Positions 1 to 7,364 of a DNA stretch of 64,000 bases are shown here, piece by piece; position 1 is the first letter of the stretch, and the number at the start of each line of letters is the position of its first letter. The stretch is from Martinezella tropici. Lineage in GTDB: Bacteria; Pseudomonadota; Alphaproteobacteria; Rhizobiales; Rhizobiaceae. Location of the stretch: assembly GCA_000799755.1 (NCBI GenBank), contig JUHI01000003.1, forward strand, positions 124,001-188,000, written 5' to 3'. The notes beneath the pieces are model-generated. The model saw only the letters and a list, made by a program, of their open reading frames with translations, did not search any database and was not told where the DNA came from. The position numbers and the translations under genes were made by a program.

Positions 1-54
1 CGCTATGCGCTCAACATCAGGGCCGTGAAGGGTGTAGGCGTCGAGGAATGTCAT
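1..54 (-). CDS. Partial hypothetical phage protein (N-terminus only)
   Basis: The first 18 codons (MTFLDAYTLHGPDVERIA) of a leftward gene that continues beyond the window edge. Its ATG overlaps the TGA stop of the DNA methyltransferase gene by four bases (ATGA), the same coupling seen along this operon, which is the main reason to call it. Too little is visible to assign a function. Confidence 0.5.
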   Translation of the reverse strand, partial: MTFLDAYTLHGPDVERIA

Positions 55-1322
55 GCTGCGCCTCCGAAAAGAGGACCGGCATCTTCCTCAGTTAGACCGC
101 GCCGCTTGATGATCTCGCGCTTCTTCTCGTCGGGACCGGCGAGGCAAAGGCGCATGCGCTCGGCGATATCATGCTGATATTCAGGCTCACGCTCGATCAG
201 GACGGCATTGAAGCCTTCGCGCCATGCCGCCTCGCCCGTCGTTCCGGTACCGGCAAAGCAGTCCAGCACCGTTCCGCCGGGAGGCGTGACGAGACGAACC
301 AGATACCGCATCAGGTCGATCGGCTTCACCGTCGGGTGCTTCGAACCGATACGGTCATCAGCGTCGGCCTTAGCGGAGTAGAAGAATCTGGCAGCAGATC
401 CACCCTCGTCTCGAGGCTGCACAGTAGGCCTTGGTCCGTAGTCTCCATAGACCGCCGTCCCCTGCTTTGGCTTGAAGGTATTGTTTACTTCACGCTGCTG
501 GCCTGGTGCTTCTGGAAAAGCCTCGATGACTTCTGCACTTCCGTCGTGGATGACATTTGCAGGCCAGCGACCGTCTGGTGATCCGCCGCGCGGACCTGGC
601 TTGGCAGCGAAGTTGGTGCTACCGTTGTTCTGGTACCGGCGCTCAGCGCTGGCCTCGCCTTCCCGATAGTGCGACCAAAGCTTTCCAGTGCCCGCGACGA
701 TCTCATCATCGGTGCCGACACGGCATCCATCGATATTGATGGCCCCAGTGCCATGTCGAAGGATGTTCAGCGTGCCATTGTCTTCGCTGAAGGGTTTTTG
801 GCCCATATAGATCGGTTCGATCGCGGGCTTGAGCGCTTGGCCACCGTAGCGCCAGCCATCCACGTCAATACCCGCGAACGGCCCATCAACGGCGCAGGCT
901 TTAATACGGGTGGCCTTCGGCATGCCGGCGGCGAAGATCCAAGCGATGAAAGGGTGATTGATGAAGCCAGCGTCTTCGATCGCAACCGACATTCGGCCAA
1001 AGCCTCGTGTGGATGCAAAAGCCAGAAGGTAGCCGCCCGGTTTCAGGACGCGCAGAACTTGCCGCCACGTCTCGACCTGAAAGGCGATATCACCGCCGTC
1101 CCACTGCTTTCCCATGAAGCCTGCAGACGCTCGCTTGAAAGCACCTGTCGCGCCGGCCTTCACTTCTGCCGCACCATCAGATCCGAAGCGCTCAACAATG
1201 CTGGTCAGATGGTATGGTGGGTCCATGACCGCACTATCGATGCTGTTCTCCGGAAGAGAGGCCAGCACTTCGAGGCAATCGCCGGAATAGAGCGTCACAC
1301 ACCCATCGAGGAACTGGATCAT
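51..1322 (-). CDS. Phage-type DNA methyltransferase, beta class (N6-adenine or N4-cytosine)
   Basis: A 423-residue S-adenosylmethionine-dependent DNA methylase. The catalytic motif DPPYHLTS (motif IV) lies near the N-terminus and the cofactor-binding motif DCFAGTGTTGEAA (motif I) near the C-terminus, the order of beta-class enzymes. SKHPTVKP, just before motif I, is also typical. The ATG at 1322 is preferred over an upstream in-frame ATG because it overlaps the stop of the preceding gene as ATGA. No restriction endonuclease is adjacent, so it is probably a solitary phage methylase that modifies prophage or host DNA. The recognition site cannot be read from sequence. Confidence 0.9.
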   Translation of the reverse strand: MIQFLDGCVTLYSGDCLEVLASLPENSIDSAVMDPPYHLTSIVERFGSDGAAEVKAGATGAFKRASAGFMGKQWDGGDIAFQVETWRQVLRVLKPGGYLLAFASTRGFGRMSVAIEDAGFINHPFIAWIFAAGMPKATRIKACAVDGPFAGIDVDGWRYGGQALKPAIEPIYMGQKPFSEDNGTLNILRHGTGAINIDGCRVGTDDEIVAGTGKLWSHYREGEASAERRYQNNGSTNFAAKPGPRGGSPDGRWPANVIHDGSAEVIEAFPEAPGQQREVNNTFKPKQGTAVYGDYGPRPTVQPRDEGGSAARFFYSAKADADDRIGSKHPTVKPIDLMRYLVRLVTPPGGTVLDCFAGTGTTGEAAWREGFNAVLIEREPEYQHDIAERMRLCLAGPDEKKREIIKRRGLTEEDAGPLFGGAA

Positions 1323-1504
1323 GCCGCTGCTCCTCTCTTTTCGAGCGCAGCCAAAGAGCGATGGCACCGGTCACGAAGGCGGGTGATTATCGCGAGCTTC
1401 GAAAGCTTCACGCCATTGTCGGCCTTGTTCATGCTGGCCTTTAGGCGGAAGATTTGAGCGTCGAGCTCGGCTATTTCTTCGCGGAGGAGATCGGCGTCTG
1501 TCAT
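1319..1504 (-). CDS. Small coiled-coil phage protein
   Basis: A 61-residue protein (MTDADLLREEIAELDAQI at the start) with heptad-like leucine and isoleucine spacing through residues 4-25, suggesting a short coiled coil, and a basic C-terminal half. The ATG at 1504 overlaps the previous gene's TGA, and its own stop overlaps the methylase ATG, so it is translationally sandwiched in the operon. It may be a partner of the methylase or of the preceding gene. Function unknown. Confidence 0.6.
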   Translation of the reverse strand: MTDADLLREEIAELDAQIFRLKASMNKADNGVKLSKLAIITRLRDRCHRSLAALEKRGAAA

Positions 1505-2373
1505 CGGCGCGTCCTCCAAACTTCGTCCGGGTCGATTCCTTCAGCGGCCATCTGCTCCAGCGCTGCAGCTTGTCGAGCGTCATAATTGGCCCAATGCTCG
1601 GCGTGCTTCTCTGGCCCCCATTGGGTCCAGATGTCGGCGCGATCGTATTTGTCGGCAAACTCCTTTGACTGACGCCACTGTAGGGCATACGTCGGCCAAG
1701 CCCGCGTCAGAGCGACTTTCTTATTGCCGCCCTCGGTCAACTGGCCGAGGCAGACGCGTTCAAGCCATGCCTTGCAATCCAGACCATTGGCAGCGATTAC
1801 ATGGTCATGCGGGCAGACCTGAAACGATCGGAATCCTGTTTCCGAGAAGAATGGTTTGTCCCACTCGATGACACGAGCATCGCCGTCACAAATGCCGAAG
1901 AGACCCGCATAGGAAAAATCCACGCGGCATCCGGCGATAGAAAGCTCAAGGTGTCCCTTCTGGCCGAAGAGCGGAATAGCGCCATCGTCAGCCGCCATAG
2001 CATCGAACAGCCACGTCCACGCCGAATGGAGGCAATCAAAACGCTCATTGCCCCGCGGGGGGCCGCTCCGCTCGTCTTCTGCTTTCGTCAAGCCGAACGC
2101 GTGTTCGCCAATGGCTCGCAGGCGGTTGGCAGCACCGACCATGCCGTCGTAGTCCGCGGCTCTCACTGCTCCGTCGTAGGATGTTAGCTCCGACCACGCG
2201 CGATTGAGGATGCCAGCATCATCCGTCGGCAGACCCGCACGGTAAGCGGTGCGGGCGAGACGATTGTCGCGCTGCTCAATTTCCCATGCGGAGAGCTTGA
2301 CCTTGGTGCCGACAGGCGGCGCAGCAACCGGTGCCGGTGCTTCCATAAGGTCGAACATGGAAAGCTGCTGCAT
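1501..2373 (-). CDS. Conserved hypothetical prophage protein with N-terminal clamp-binding-like motif
   Basis: A 290-residue soluble protein with no family I can name. It opens MQQLSMFDLMEA. QLSMF closely matches the QL(S/D)LF pentapeptide with which polymerases and mismatch-repair proteins bind the bacterial sliding clamp; this match is direct observation, clamp binding is inference. The middle contains two conserved-looking Trp-rich patches (HSAWTWLFDAM and TRAWPTYALQWRQ) and cysteines without an obvious zinc pattern. It is coupled by ATGA to the small coiled-coil gene and precedes the DNA methylase, which fits a role in DNA metabolism. Confidence 0.7.
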   Translation of the reverse strand: MQQLSMFDLMEAPAPVAAPPVGTKVKLSAWEIEQRDNRLARTAYRAGLPTDDAGILNRAWSELTSYDGAVRAADYDGMVGAANRLRAIGEHAFGLTKAEDERSGPPRGNERFDCLHSAWTWLFDAMAADDGAIPLFGQKGHLELSIAGCRVDFSYAGLFGICDGDARVIEWDKPFFSETGFRSFQVCPHDHVIAANGLDCKAWLERVCLGQLTEGGNKKVALTRAWPTYALQWRQSKEFADKYDRADIWTQWGPEKHAEHWANYDARQAAALEQMAAEGIDPDEVWRTRR

Positions 2374-2375
2374 CT

Positions 2376-2651
2376 TCAGGACCCGTTGCCCTTCTGCAGG
2401 TTCGCCAGATTTTGCATGATTTCGGCAATACCGCCGCCTCCCGCACCGAACGCCTTTTGAAGCGCCTCCGCGCCAATCGCACCGCGGGCCGCGTCGATAT
2501 CTTCGGGGAGCTTGAAAGTTGCGATCGGTTTCGGACCATCGGGGAACGCAGCCTTATAGGCCTTGTTCGCCTCGCCTTCGCATTGAAGGCAACCACGGCC
2601 ACCGCACCAACGGCAGTCACGATAACGATGTCCGTCGAATCTCGGCTGCAT
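2376..2651 (-). CDS. Small zinc-ribbon-like phage protein
   Basis: A 91-residue protein whose N-terminus holds CRWCGGRGCLQC, two CxxC pairs five residues apart, a compact zinc knuckle like those of DnaJ-type or small phage DNA-binding proteins. The remainder is Ala/Gly rich (GAGGGGIAE). It ends two bases before the ATG of the downstream 290-residue gene, so both are in one transcript. Specific function unknown. Confidence 0.6.
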   Translation of the reverse strand: MQPRFDGHRYRDCRWCGGRGCLQCEGEANKAYKAAFPDGPKPIATFKLPEDIDAARGAIGAEALQKAFGAGGGGIAEIMQNLANLQKGNGS

Positions 2652-2677
2652 CTCAGTCTCCCATGATCCATTCAGCC

Positions 2678-3019
2678 CTATCGGCCCATTTCTTGGCCTT
2701 GGCGCGCCATCGCTTGGCGATGCGCAGCCGCCTCAAAAGAGGCAATCTTTTGATCCAGCGAAGCCAGATGGGCGCGCAGTTCTCGTGCTTCAATTTTGCT
2801 CTCCTCGATCAGAGCCGCCCGCAAGGCGTCCATTTCATCGCTATCAATCCGACGCGCGGTGCCTTCCCAGATCGAGCGGGCGCGGCGGGCGGTAAATTTC
2901 TTGGTGACGCGCGGTGAAATGAACCGCACTGCTTCGTAGAAAACGTTATCGAGCTTGATGTATCGCCGAAGAGGCCACGCATCTCTCATCAAGTCCCTGG
3001 CTGTCAAAGTTGGACTCAT
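2678..3019 (-). CDS. Hypothetical prophage protein
   Basis: A 113-residue basic protein (MSPTLTARDLMRDAWPLRRY at the start), with an amphipathic, charged C-terminal helix (residues about 65-105) that could form a coiled coil. A longer in-frame start exists at 3154, but the ATG at 3019 has a good ribosome-binding site (AGGAAGAAGG just upstream) and removes a Lys/Asp-rich extension of low complexity. The RRYI and KKFTARRARS segments suggest nucleic-acid contact; this is inference only. Confidence 0.55.
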   Translation of the reverse strand: MSPTLTARDLMRDAWPLRRYIKLDNVFYEAVRFISPRVTKKFTARRARSIWEGTARRIDSDEMDALRAALIEESKIEARELRAHLASLDQKIASFEAAAHRQAMARQGQEMGR

Positions 3020-3133
3020 TACCTTCTTCCTGTCAGCTTCATCCTTGGGGCGAGAACCCAAATTCTTGTTTTCGAAACCCGACACCTTGTCGTCTCCTTG
3101 TGCGATCTTCGTCTCGTTCAAAGGAGACTTCAG

Positions 3134-3397
3134 ATGCACAGGACCGATGATCAAAAAGACGGCGGTAATCGCCTTGCAGGGCTTTCACCCGCCGTCTCCG
3201 GTCCGCCTGGGCCAACCGTCATTCCATTTCCGCAGGACCGTTCGCCGCCGGTCTTGCAACGGAGGGAGCCGACGCCGCATCGGCTCCCTCCCCCAGTTCC
3301 TCTCGGGATCGCGGTCGCAGCAGTAGTGATGAAGCTGCAAAGCGCTCGACCGAGGATTAAAGTGCTGAGCCAGACCACCCGGGAGGAGGAGAAGTAG
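3134..3397 (+). CDS. Possible small rightward gene inside the leftward operon
   Basis: An 87-residue reading frame with a good Shine-Dalgarno (AAAGGAGA) before its ATG. It contains PTVIPFPQDRSPP; VIPFP tags occur in many small rhizobial proteins. It is proline- and arginine-rich with one short hydrophobic stretch (LGIAVAAVVM). It would be the only rightward gene in this stretch and diverges from the gene starting at 3019. The opposite strand has an equally long frame without a ribosome-binding site and with odd composition, so this strand is preferred. Could be non-coding. Confidence 0.35.
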   Translation: MHRTDDQKDGGNRLAGLSPAVSGPPGPTVIPFPQDRSPPVLQRREPTPHRLPPPVPLGIAVAAVVMKLQSARPRIKVLSQTTREEEK

Positions 3398-3407
3398 TCT
3401 GGCTCAG
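3365..3407. terminator. Stem-loop with purine-rich loop
   Basis: A perfect 11-bp inverted repeat (CTGAGCCAGAC / GTCTGGCTCAG, arms 3365-3375 and 3397-3407) with a 21-base loop containing GGGAGGAGGAG. It spans the stop of the possible gene at 3134-3397 and lies between two leftward genes. There is no T-run, so a classical terminator is uncertain; it may instead be an RNA structure that hides a ribosome-binding-site-like sequence. Confidence 0.35.
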
Positions 3408-3454
3408 GCTTGAGCATGACGCTGGGAGGAGGAGTGCATCACGCCCATTCGAAT

Positions 3455-3643
3455 TCATTCGCGGTCAGGGAGGCGTCGGAAATGCCGGTCGTCACCCTCG
3501 GCCGCGCCCGCGTTCGTGGGGTCGAATTGCTGACCGATGATCAAGCGAGCGCCGCGCCGTGCCACCAGGCCAGCGCCTACAGCAAGAAGGCAAATGCCAA
3601 ATGCCGCAGCGAGATACTCAAAACCGAGAAGCAACGAGTCCAT
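3455..3643 (-). CDS. Small membrane protein
   Basis: A 62-residue protein with one hydrophobic segment (residues about 4-28, including LAAAFGICLLAVGAGLVA) followed by arginines, consistent with a single-pass inner-membrane protein with a cytoplasmic tail. Its ATG overlaps the stop of the preceding gene as TGATG, which strongly suggests coupled translation. Function unknown; small single-pass proteins in early phage operons are often involved in host takeover or exclusion. Confidence 0.55.
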   Translation of the reverse strand: MDSLLLGFEYLAAAFGICLLAVGAGLVARRGARLIIGQQFDPTNAGAAEGDDRHFRRLPDRE

Positions 3644-3978
3644 CAGCGGTCGCCTCCAAATCCAAAGAGAAGAGTGTCTGCGTCATTGGTGGATCCGAAG
3701 ATCGAAAAGGCATCCTGCATGTGGATGTTCGAGGCTCCCGACGCGCGAGCGACCATGATTTTCCGAACCGAGCCGCCGCGAGCGCCAGCCGCCTTACGAA
3801 TTGGGCTTCCAGCACTCAATGCCGGAAATTTACGACCATGGGTGCGACCGAAGTAGGCAAGCTTGGCATGCGTCGTTCCGCAGTTCGCAGCGATCTGACG
3901 AATCGTCATGTTGCATTCGATGCCGCCGTCGATCTGGGCCAGCTTCTGTTCGTCGGTGGAATTTTCCCAAAAGCTCAT
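3643..3978 (-). CDS. Probable helix-turn-helix phage protein
   Basis: A 111-residue protein. Residues about 8-50 (STDEQKLAQIDGGIECNMTI, then RQIAANCGTTHAKLAYFGRT) look like an N-terminal helix-turn-helix reminiscent of the GcrA N-terminus or Hin-type HTH, with AANCG as the turn. The C-terminal half is Gly/Ala rich without clear structure. It is coupled to both neighbours: its ATG overlaps the stop of the 38-residue gene upstream, its stop overlaps the downstream membrane gene. DNA binding is inferred. Confidence 0.6.
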   Translation of the reverse strand: MSFWENSTDEQKLAQIDGGIECNMTIRQIAANCGTTHAKLAYFGRTHGRKFPALSAGSPIRKAAGARGGSVRKIMVARASGASNIHMQDAFSIFGSTNDADTLLFGFGGDR

Positions 3979-4091
3979 TGTGCCCTCTCGAAATTGTTCA
4001 TGGCCTCGCGAAACGTGCGGCCGGATGCCGATCTGCCCGTATCGAGATCAACAATGATGAAGGTGCCGTCTTGAGTGATGATCGTGCTCAC
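3975..4091 (-). CDS. Very small phage protein (38 aa), GTG start
   Basis: Reads VSTIITQDGTFIIVDLDTGR followed by SASGRTFREAMNNFERAQ. The GTG at 4091 overlaps the stop of the upstream fusion gene (GTGA), and its own TGA overlaps the next ATG (ATGA), so it fills exactly the space between two coupled genes. The sequence has a beta-hairpin-then-helix pattern typical of a folded mini-domain. Below usual gene-caller length limits. Function unknown. Confidence 0.55.
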   Translation of the reverse strand: MSTIITQDGTFIIVDLDTGRSASGRTFREAMNNFERAQ

Positions 4092-5452
4092 GCTGCTGCC
4101 CCCTGCATGGCCTTCTTGCAGGTCCAGCAATGATCCTTCGTGCCGCTGCCGCATTTTTCAGGGCGCTGACAATTCGGGCGGAGCAAGCGCCGAGCGTTGG
4201 GGAGGTCGCGATCCTCCCCGTTGTTCAAGGGGGGATGGGATTGTCCCGCGCGCGACGCGCCGCTGGTTACATGATCGCCTCCTGTGTTGGCGCCGACGCT
4301 GCTCGTTTCGTTCTTCGGACTTACGCGCTCGACGCTAGGCGCTTCGGCTTCGCCTTGAGAGGCCAAAGCGATTTTGGAATGAGGTGCCGTCTCTCCGCCC
4401 GTCACGTCCATTGCCTCAGACGTTGCAGTCGGTGCTCGGTCGCCGACACCCCTACTCACCAGCTCCGCACCGTCGGGTGCATCAGCCGAAGCTTCTGCGC
4501 GGCCCAAAGCCTTACGACCTGCCTCGCATGCATCATCACTGGCTTTCGCGTGGAACTGAGTTGCGGTCTCTCCCGCCGTCACCGCTTCGCAGATGCCTTC
4601 GGCTGCGGTTTCGCCGGGGTCCGTATCTGCTCCGGACTTCGTTGCCGTTTCCGGCTGGTCTTCTTCCGCCTCTTCGCGGGCAATCATGATATCGACGGCG
4701 GTGATCAGCGTAGCGCGACCGGCTTCGGTCTGCATGCCGGTCGCGACTGTGGCGATGAGCTTGGCGCTGACGTTGTTGTCATCGAGGATTTCGCCGGATG
4801 TGACATCGTATTTGGTGCCGTCTGTGGCAAATTTCTCAACTGTTGCGCAGAGCAAGTCGATCTCAGGCCGGATGATGTTAGAGAACCATTCACCATGAAC
4901 CCGGTGCTCTGCGAACCGCTCGTGAAGCTCAAGTTCCTTCTTGGCCCCCCCGTCAATGACACCGATCAGCGATACAGGAACGGGGCTTCCCCGACGAAGA
5001 GCGGATATGCGCCTATCGACGTTTTCGGTCGACCCGATCTTGATAAGGCTCGCGTCGTCGGCTGCGAGGAAATAAACCTTGATGGGGCTGTCGTCGGCGA
5101 ACGTACGATGCGCAATCTCGTCGAAAACATCCGTTTTCCGAGGTCCGCGGTATTCGCTCTCGCGTGCGTACGTGGCGCGCGGTGCACGAGGCGACGTCGT
5201 GATCTCCTCGAAAATCTCATCGATCAGCGCATCTTTCTCTTCGACGGCCATCGGATCTTTCTTGGCGGCGCGACGACGCTTGATCGCCGCCTTGATGGCC
5301 TCGATCTCGGTCTTGATGTTTGCTTTGTCCATGCCGCTAGCGACGAGCTGTGCGCGGTAGGCATCAAAGCAATCCTTCTTGCCGGTGTTCATGTCGGCGA
5401 TCTGCTGATCGTATTCGTCGATCTCATTGGCGAGAGAGGTACGGGAAATCAT
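4088..5452 (-). CDS. GapR-like / GIY-YIG (T5orf172-type) fusion protein with C-terminal Cys cluster
   Basis: 454 residues in three parts. Residues 1-66 are a charged helical segment (NEIDEYDQQIADMNTGKKD) like the DUF2312/GapR family of DNA-binding coiled coils. Residues about 124-192 form a GIY-YIG domain of the T5orf172/MUG113 type: VYFL, then LIKIGST.NVDRRISALRRG, and ELELHERFAEHRVHGEWF at the end. Residues about 260-420 are Ala/Glu/Thr-rich and probably disordered, followed by four to five cysteines (NCQRPEKCGSGTKDHCWTCK) that could bind zinc. Likely a DNA-binding nuclease or nuclease-like protein; catalysis is unproven. Follows the upstream gene directly (TGA then ATG). Confidence 0.7.
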   Translation of the reverse strand: MISRTSLANEIDEYDQQIADMNTGKKDCFDAYRAQLVASGMDKANIKTEIEAIKAAIKRRRAAKKDPMAVEEKDALIDEIFEEITTSPRAPRATYARESEYRGPRKTDVFDEIAHRTFADDSPIKVYFLAADDASLIKIGSTENVDRRISALRRGSPVPVSLIGVIDGGAKKELELHERFAEHRVHGEWFSNIIRPEIDLLCATVEKFATDGTKYDVTSGEILDDNNVSAKLIATVATGMQTEAGRATLITAVDIMIAREEAEEDQPETATKSGADTDPGETAAEGICEAVTAGETATQFHAKASDDACEAGRKALGRAEASADAPDGAELVSRGVGDRAPTATSEAMDVTGGETAPHSKIALASQGEAEAPSVERVSPKNETSSVGANTGGDHVTSGASRAGQSHPPLNNGEDRDLPNARRLLRPNCQRPEKCGSGTKDHCWTCKKAMQGAAA

Positions 5453-5884
5453 TCAAACCTCCCCCAGCCATTCGGAGGCGCCATGCTGGCATTTCCCAAC
5501 GGGTGCCCAGCACGAGGCACATCCGCCAGCCGGAATAGATTCTCGCTCAAGGACGGCAATCCATTTCGACAAATTGCTCAACGCCGCCTGATACAGAGCC
5601 TTGCGGGCGGAAGACGGATTGCGGCATCCCAGTGGCTTAGCAATTTCCATCACGCGGAAATCGCCGATTTTCGACAGGATATCCTGGACGCGCTTCTTCT
5701 GGTCGCGAATCCGATGGAAAGATTCAGAATGTTCTTTCTGCTTAGCTTTGCGCTGTTCTGCGACGTACCTGTCAATCTGCGCGTCTATATTGCCCCGCTT
5801 GGCGAGCGGGATATTCAGAAGACCGTGATCGAGGCGTTCCGTCTGAAGGATGTCTTCTGTAATGGTCTGGGCTTCGGCGGTCAT
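5453..5884 (-). CDS. Hypothetical prophage protein
   Basis: A 143-residue protein with a long charged helical middle (residues about 35-70, rich in Lys, Gln, Arg) and a C-terminal CASCWAPVGKC motif, possibly metal-binding. PLGCRNPSSARKALY resembles the turn of a helix-turn-helix. It overlaps the upstream regulator stop by ATGA and abuts the fusion gene downstream. I do not recognise the family. Confidence 0.6.
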   Translation of the reverse strand: MTAEAQTITEDILQTERLDHGLLNIPLAKRGNIDAQIDRYVAEQRKAKQKEHSESFHRIRDQKKRVQDILSKIGDFRVMEIAKPLGCRNPSSARKALYQAALSNLSKWIAVLERESIPAGGCASCWAPVGKCQHGASEWLGEV

Positions 5885-6117
5885 GCAGCGGTCTCCGAGA
5901 TGGGAGCGAAATCCGAAGCACGAACATCAATACCGCGCTCTCGCGCAGCATTGAGGATGGCCTGAACATGCCAATGAGGCACAACTCCGCCGGTTCCGCC
6001 CTTCTCCCTTGGCATCCGCCAGCGCATGACCGTGTGAACGGTGACGCCAGAGACTTCAGCCAGGGGCTTGAGGCCTTTGAACTTTCTGATGATCGTATTT
6101 GCCGGTTCGCATCTCAT
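5881..6117 (-). CDS. Small Cro/carph-isopro-like helix-turn-helix regulator, first gene of the leftward operon
   Basis: A 78-residue protein with a compact HTH: NTIIRKFKGLKPLAEVSGVT, then VHTVMRWRMPREKGGTGG and a helix with HVQAILNAARERGID. It resembles the short 'carph-isopro' regulators and the Cro position of lambdoid switches, divergent from a CI-like repressor. The ATG at 6117 is preferred to one at 6144 because the latter lies within the promoter/operator. The -10 element ends only about 8 bases before this ATG, so the message may be leaderless. Confidence 0.65.
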   Translation of the reverse strand: MRCEPANTIIRKFKGLKPLAEVSGVTVHTVMRWRMPREKGGTGGVVPHWHVQAILNAARERGIDVRASDFAPISETAA

Positions 6118-6123
6118 GACACC

Positions 6124-6146
6124 GAATGTACGATAAGCATACATTC
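6124..6146. promoter_or_regulatory. Operator O1 overlapping the leftward early promoter
   Basis: A 23-bp site with perfect 7-bp arms, GAATGTA-N9-TACATTC. It is nearly identical to two sites at 8447 and 8482. On the minus strand TTGCCA (6153-6148), 17 bases, then TACATT (6130-6125) form a plausible sigma70 promoter, so a bound repressor would cover the spacer and the -10. A weaker half-site, TTGTACGATTTT, lies at about 6160-6171 on the repressor side. Binding by the S24 repressor encoded next door is inferred. Confidence 0.7.
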
Positions 6147-6211
6147 ATGGCAAGAGGTATTGTACGATTTTCCTAAATGCGCCGAGTTTGGCCTTGTGCG
6201 AAAATCAAACA

Positions 6212-6907
6212 ATGGCTGACGAGTTTACAAATCAATATCTTGACTGGATCCGCGAAGGGCTTGCGCAGCCTGGGAAGACGCAGATCGGCCTCGCGCGCCA
6301 TCTTGGCATTGCTCACCCACAGATTACTCAGCTACTCAAAGGCAATAGAAATCTGAAGGTCCATGAGATCCCAAAGATTGCTGAATACCTCGATCGCCCC
6401 CTACCAGGTGCTGAGCTGAAGCAGGTCACATCGGCCATGACGGTGGGCCGCGTGGCCGGTCATGTCGAAGCCGGCGCTTTCCGCGAGGTCGACGAGTTCG
6501 ACCAATCTGAGCCTGAAGAAGTAGCTCTGCCTCGGGACAACTTGTTCCCCAACGCCAGGCAGCTCGTCTTCGATGTCGCTGGCGATAGCATGAACGATCT
6601 GCGTCCGCTCCCGATCTTTCCCGGCAGCCGCCTTGTCTGCGTTGCCTATGAAGACGTGGAGCACTTGGTCGAATTGAAATCGGGAATGGTGGTTGTTGTT
6701 CAGCGGGAGCGTGACGGCGGCCATTTTCGCGAATGGTCGGTAAAGCAGCTCGAGCTCTTTACCGATCGCGCCGAATTTCATCCTCGATCGACCAATCCGA
6801 AGCATAAGCCGATCATCGTACGGCGAGACCACGAGGCCGACGAAGGCGTGACGGTCGCGGTTATTGCTCTGGTGCGGCGCGTAATGAATGAGATGCCCGG
6901 GTTTTGA
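6212..6907 (+). CDS. CI/LexA-like phage repressor (HTH plus S24 autopeptidase)
   Basis: 231 residues. Residues about 20-60 form an XRE-type HTH (TQIGLARHLGIAHPQITQLL). The C-terminal half is a LexA-fold S24 domain with the catalytic serine in DVAGDSMNDL (S126) and a likely catalytic lysine in FREWSVKQLE (K178). VEAG (A87-G88) fits a self-cleavage site, so induction through the SOS response is likely. It diverges from the Cro-like gene across operator O1. An alternative ATG at 6188 would add eight residues; 6212 is chosen because homologues normally start just before the HTH. Probably the master lysogeny repressor. Confidence 0.9.
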   Translation: MADEFTNQYLDWIREGLAQPGKTQIGLARHLGIAHPQITQLLKGNRNLKVHEIPKIAEYLDRPLPGAELKQVTSAMTVGRVAGHVEAGAFREVDEFDQSEPEEVALPRDNLFPNARQLVFDVAGDSMNDLRPLPIFPGSRLVCVAYEDVEHLVELKSGMVVVVQRERDGGHFREWSVKQLELFTDRAEFHPRSTNPKHKPIIVRRDHEADEGVTVAVIALVRRVMNEMPGF

Positions 6908-7166
6908 ATTCTCCCGACAAATTCAGGCCGCATTGCTTTTTTACTACTGCTTTTGTCCCAATTGCGGAATCGCCAAAAAAGCGGCATTCTTGCGGAAGGA
7001 AATTGATAAAAAATTCATATTTCCTACGGAAGAATTCCTTGCGCAAGTCCCGCGGCTTATCGATAATTAATTGCGGGCAGAACGGGAACGGTATGGCTAT
7101 TGCGTCATTAGTTCCTATATGCGACGTATGAAAGAAAATAAGAAGTCAGTTCTGGAGAAAAATAAG
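6908..7166. other. AT-rich intergenic stretch with long imperfect hairpin
   Basis: No convincing gene. It is much more AT-rich than the surroundings. It contains an imperfect inverted repeat with about 20-base arms (6983-7003 and 7019-7038, both built on GGNATTCTT and GGAAAT) around a 15-base AT-rich loop, and immediately after it a perfect 10-base palindrome CTTGCGCAAG. It may terminate repressor transcription or act as a regulatory site for the two following genes. Confidence 0.4.
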
Positions 7167-7364
7167 ATGTCGACAGTCAGGCTAGATCGCGATGCATTCC
7201 GTCGTGGCGTTGATGACGTTTTGACGTTAGCTCCATTGCGTGACGCAGTGCGTGTTGCGGCGGGTGCATTTGCGACAAAGAGCGAAAAACCCTCTGCAAA
7301 AACGACCTCGATCAAAACAACAGACGGGCAAAGAGATGGCTCCAAAAAGTCGTCCGCCCGCTAA
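7167..7364 (+). CDS. Small basic hypothetical protein
   Basis: A 65-residue protein; the ATG at 7167 has CTGGAGAAA upstream. The N-terminal half (LDRDAFRRGVDDVLTLAPLR) is helical, the C-terminal third is Lys/Ser/Thr-rich and probably disordered. It overlaps the start of the following two-helix membrane gene by 29 bases in another frame, suggesting co-expression. Base composition is more AT-rich than the rest of the element. Function unknown. Confidence 0.5.
   Translation: MSTVRLDRDAFRRGVDDVLTLAPLRDAVRVAAGAFATKSEKPSAKTTSIKTTDGQRDGSKKSSAR

Noticed and set aside
51..1322. A complete restriction-modification system
   Set aside because: No restriction endonuclease or specificity subunit is next to the methylase within the window; the GIY-YIG fusion protein is 2.8 kb away and not an obvious cognate enzyme.
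3151..3417. An 88-codon leftward frame in the operon gap
   Set aside because: No ribosome-binding site and an unnatural Gly/Ser/Arg-rich product; the opposite strand has a good start signal.
4130..5965. A 611-codon rightward open frame opposite the fusion gene
   Set aside because: It is an antisense shadow. The leftward genes have recognisable domains and exact 4-base overlaps; the rightward product has no domain and odd composition.
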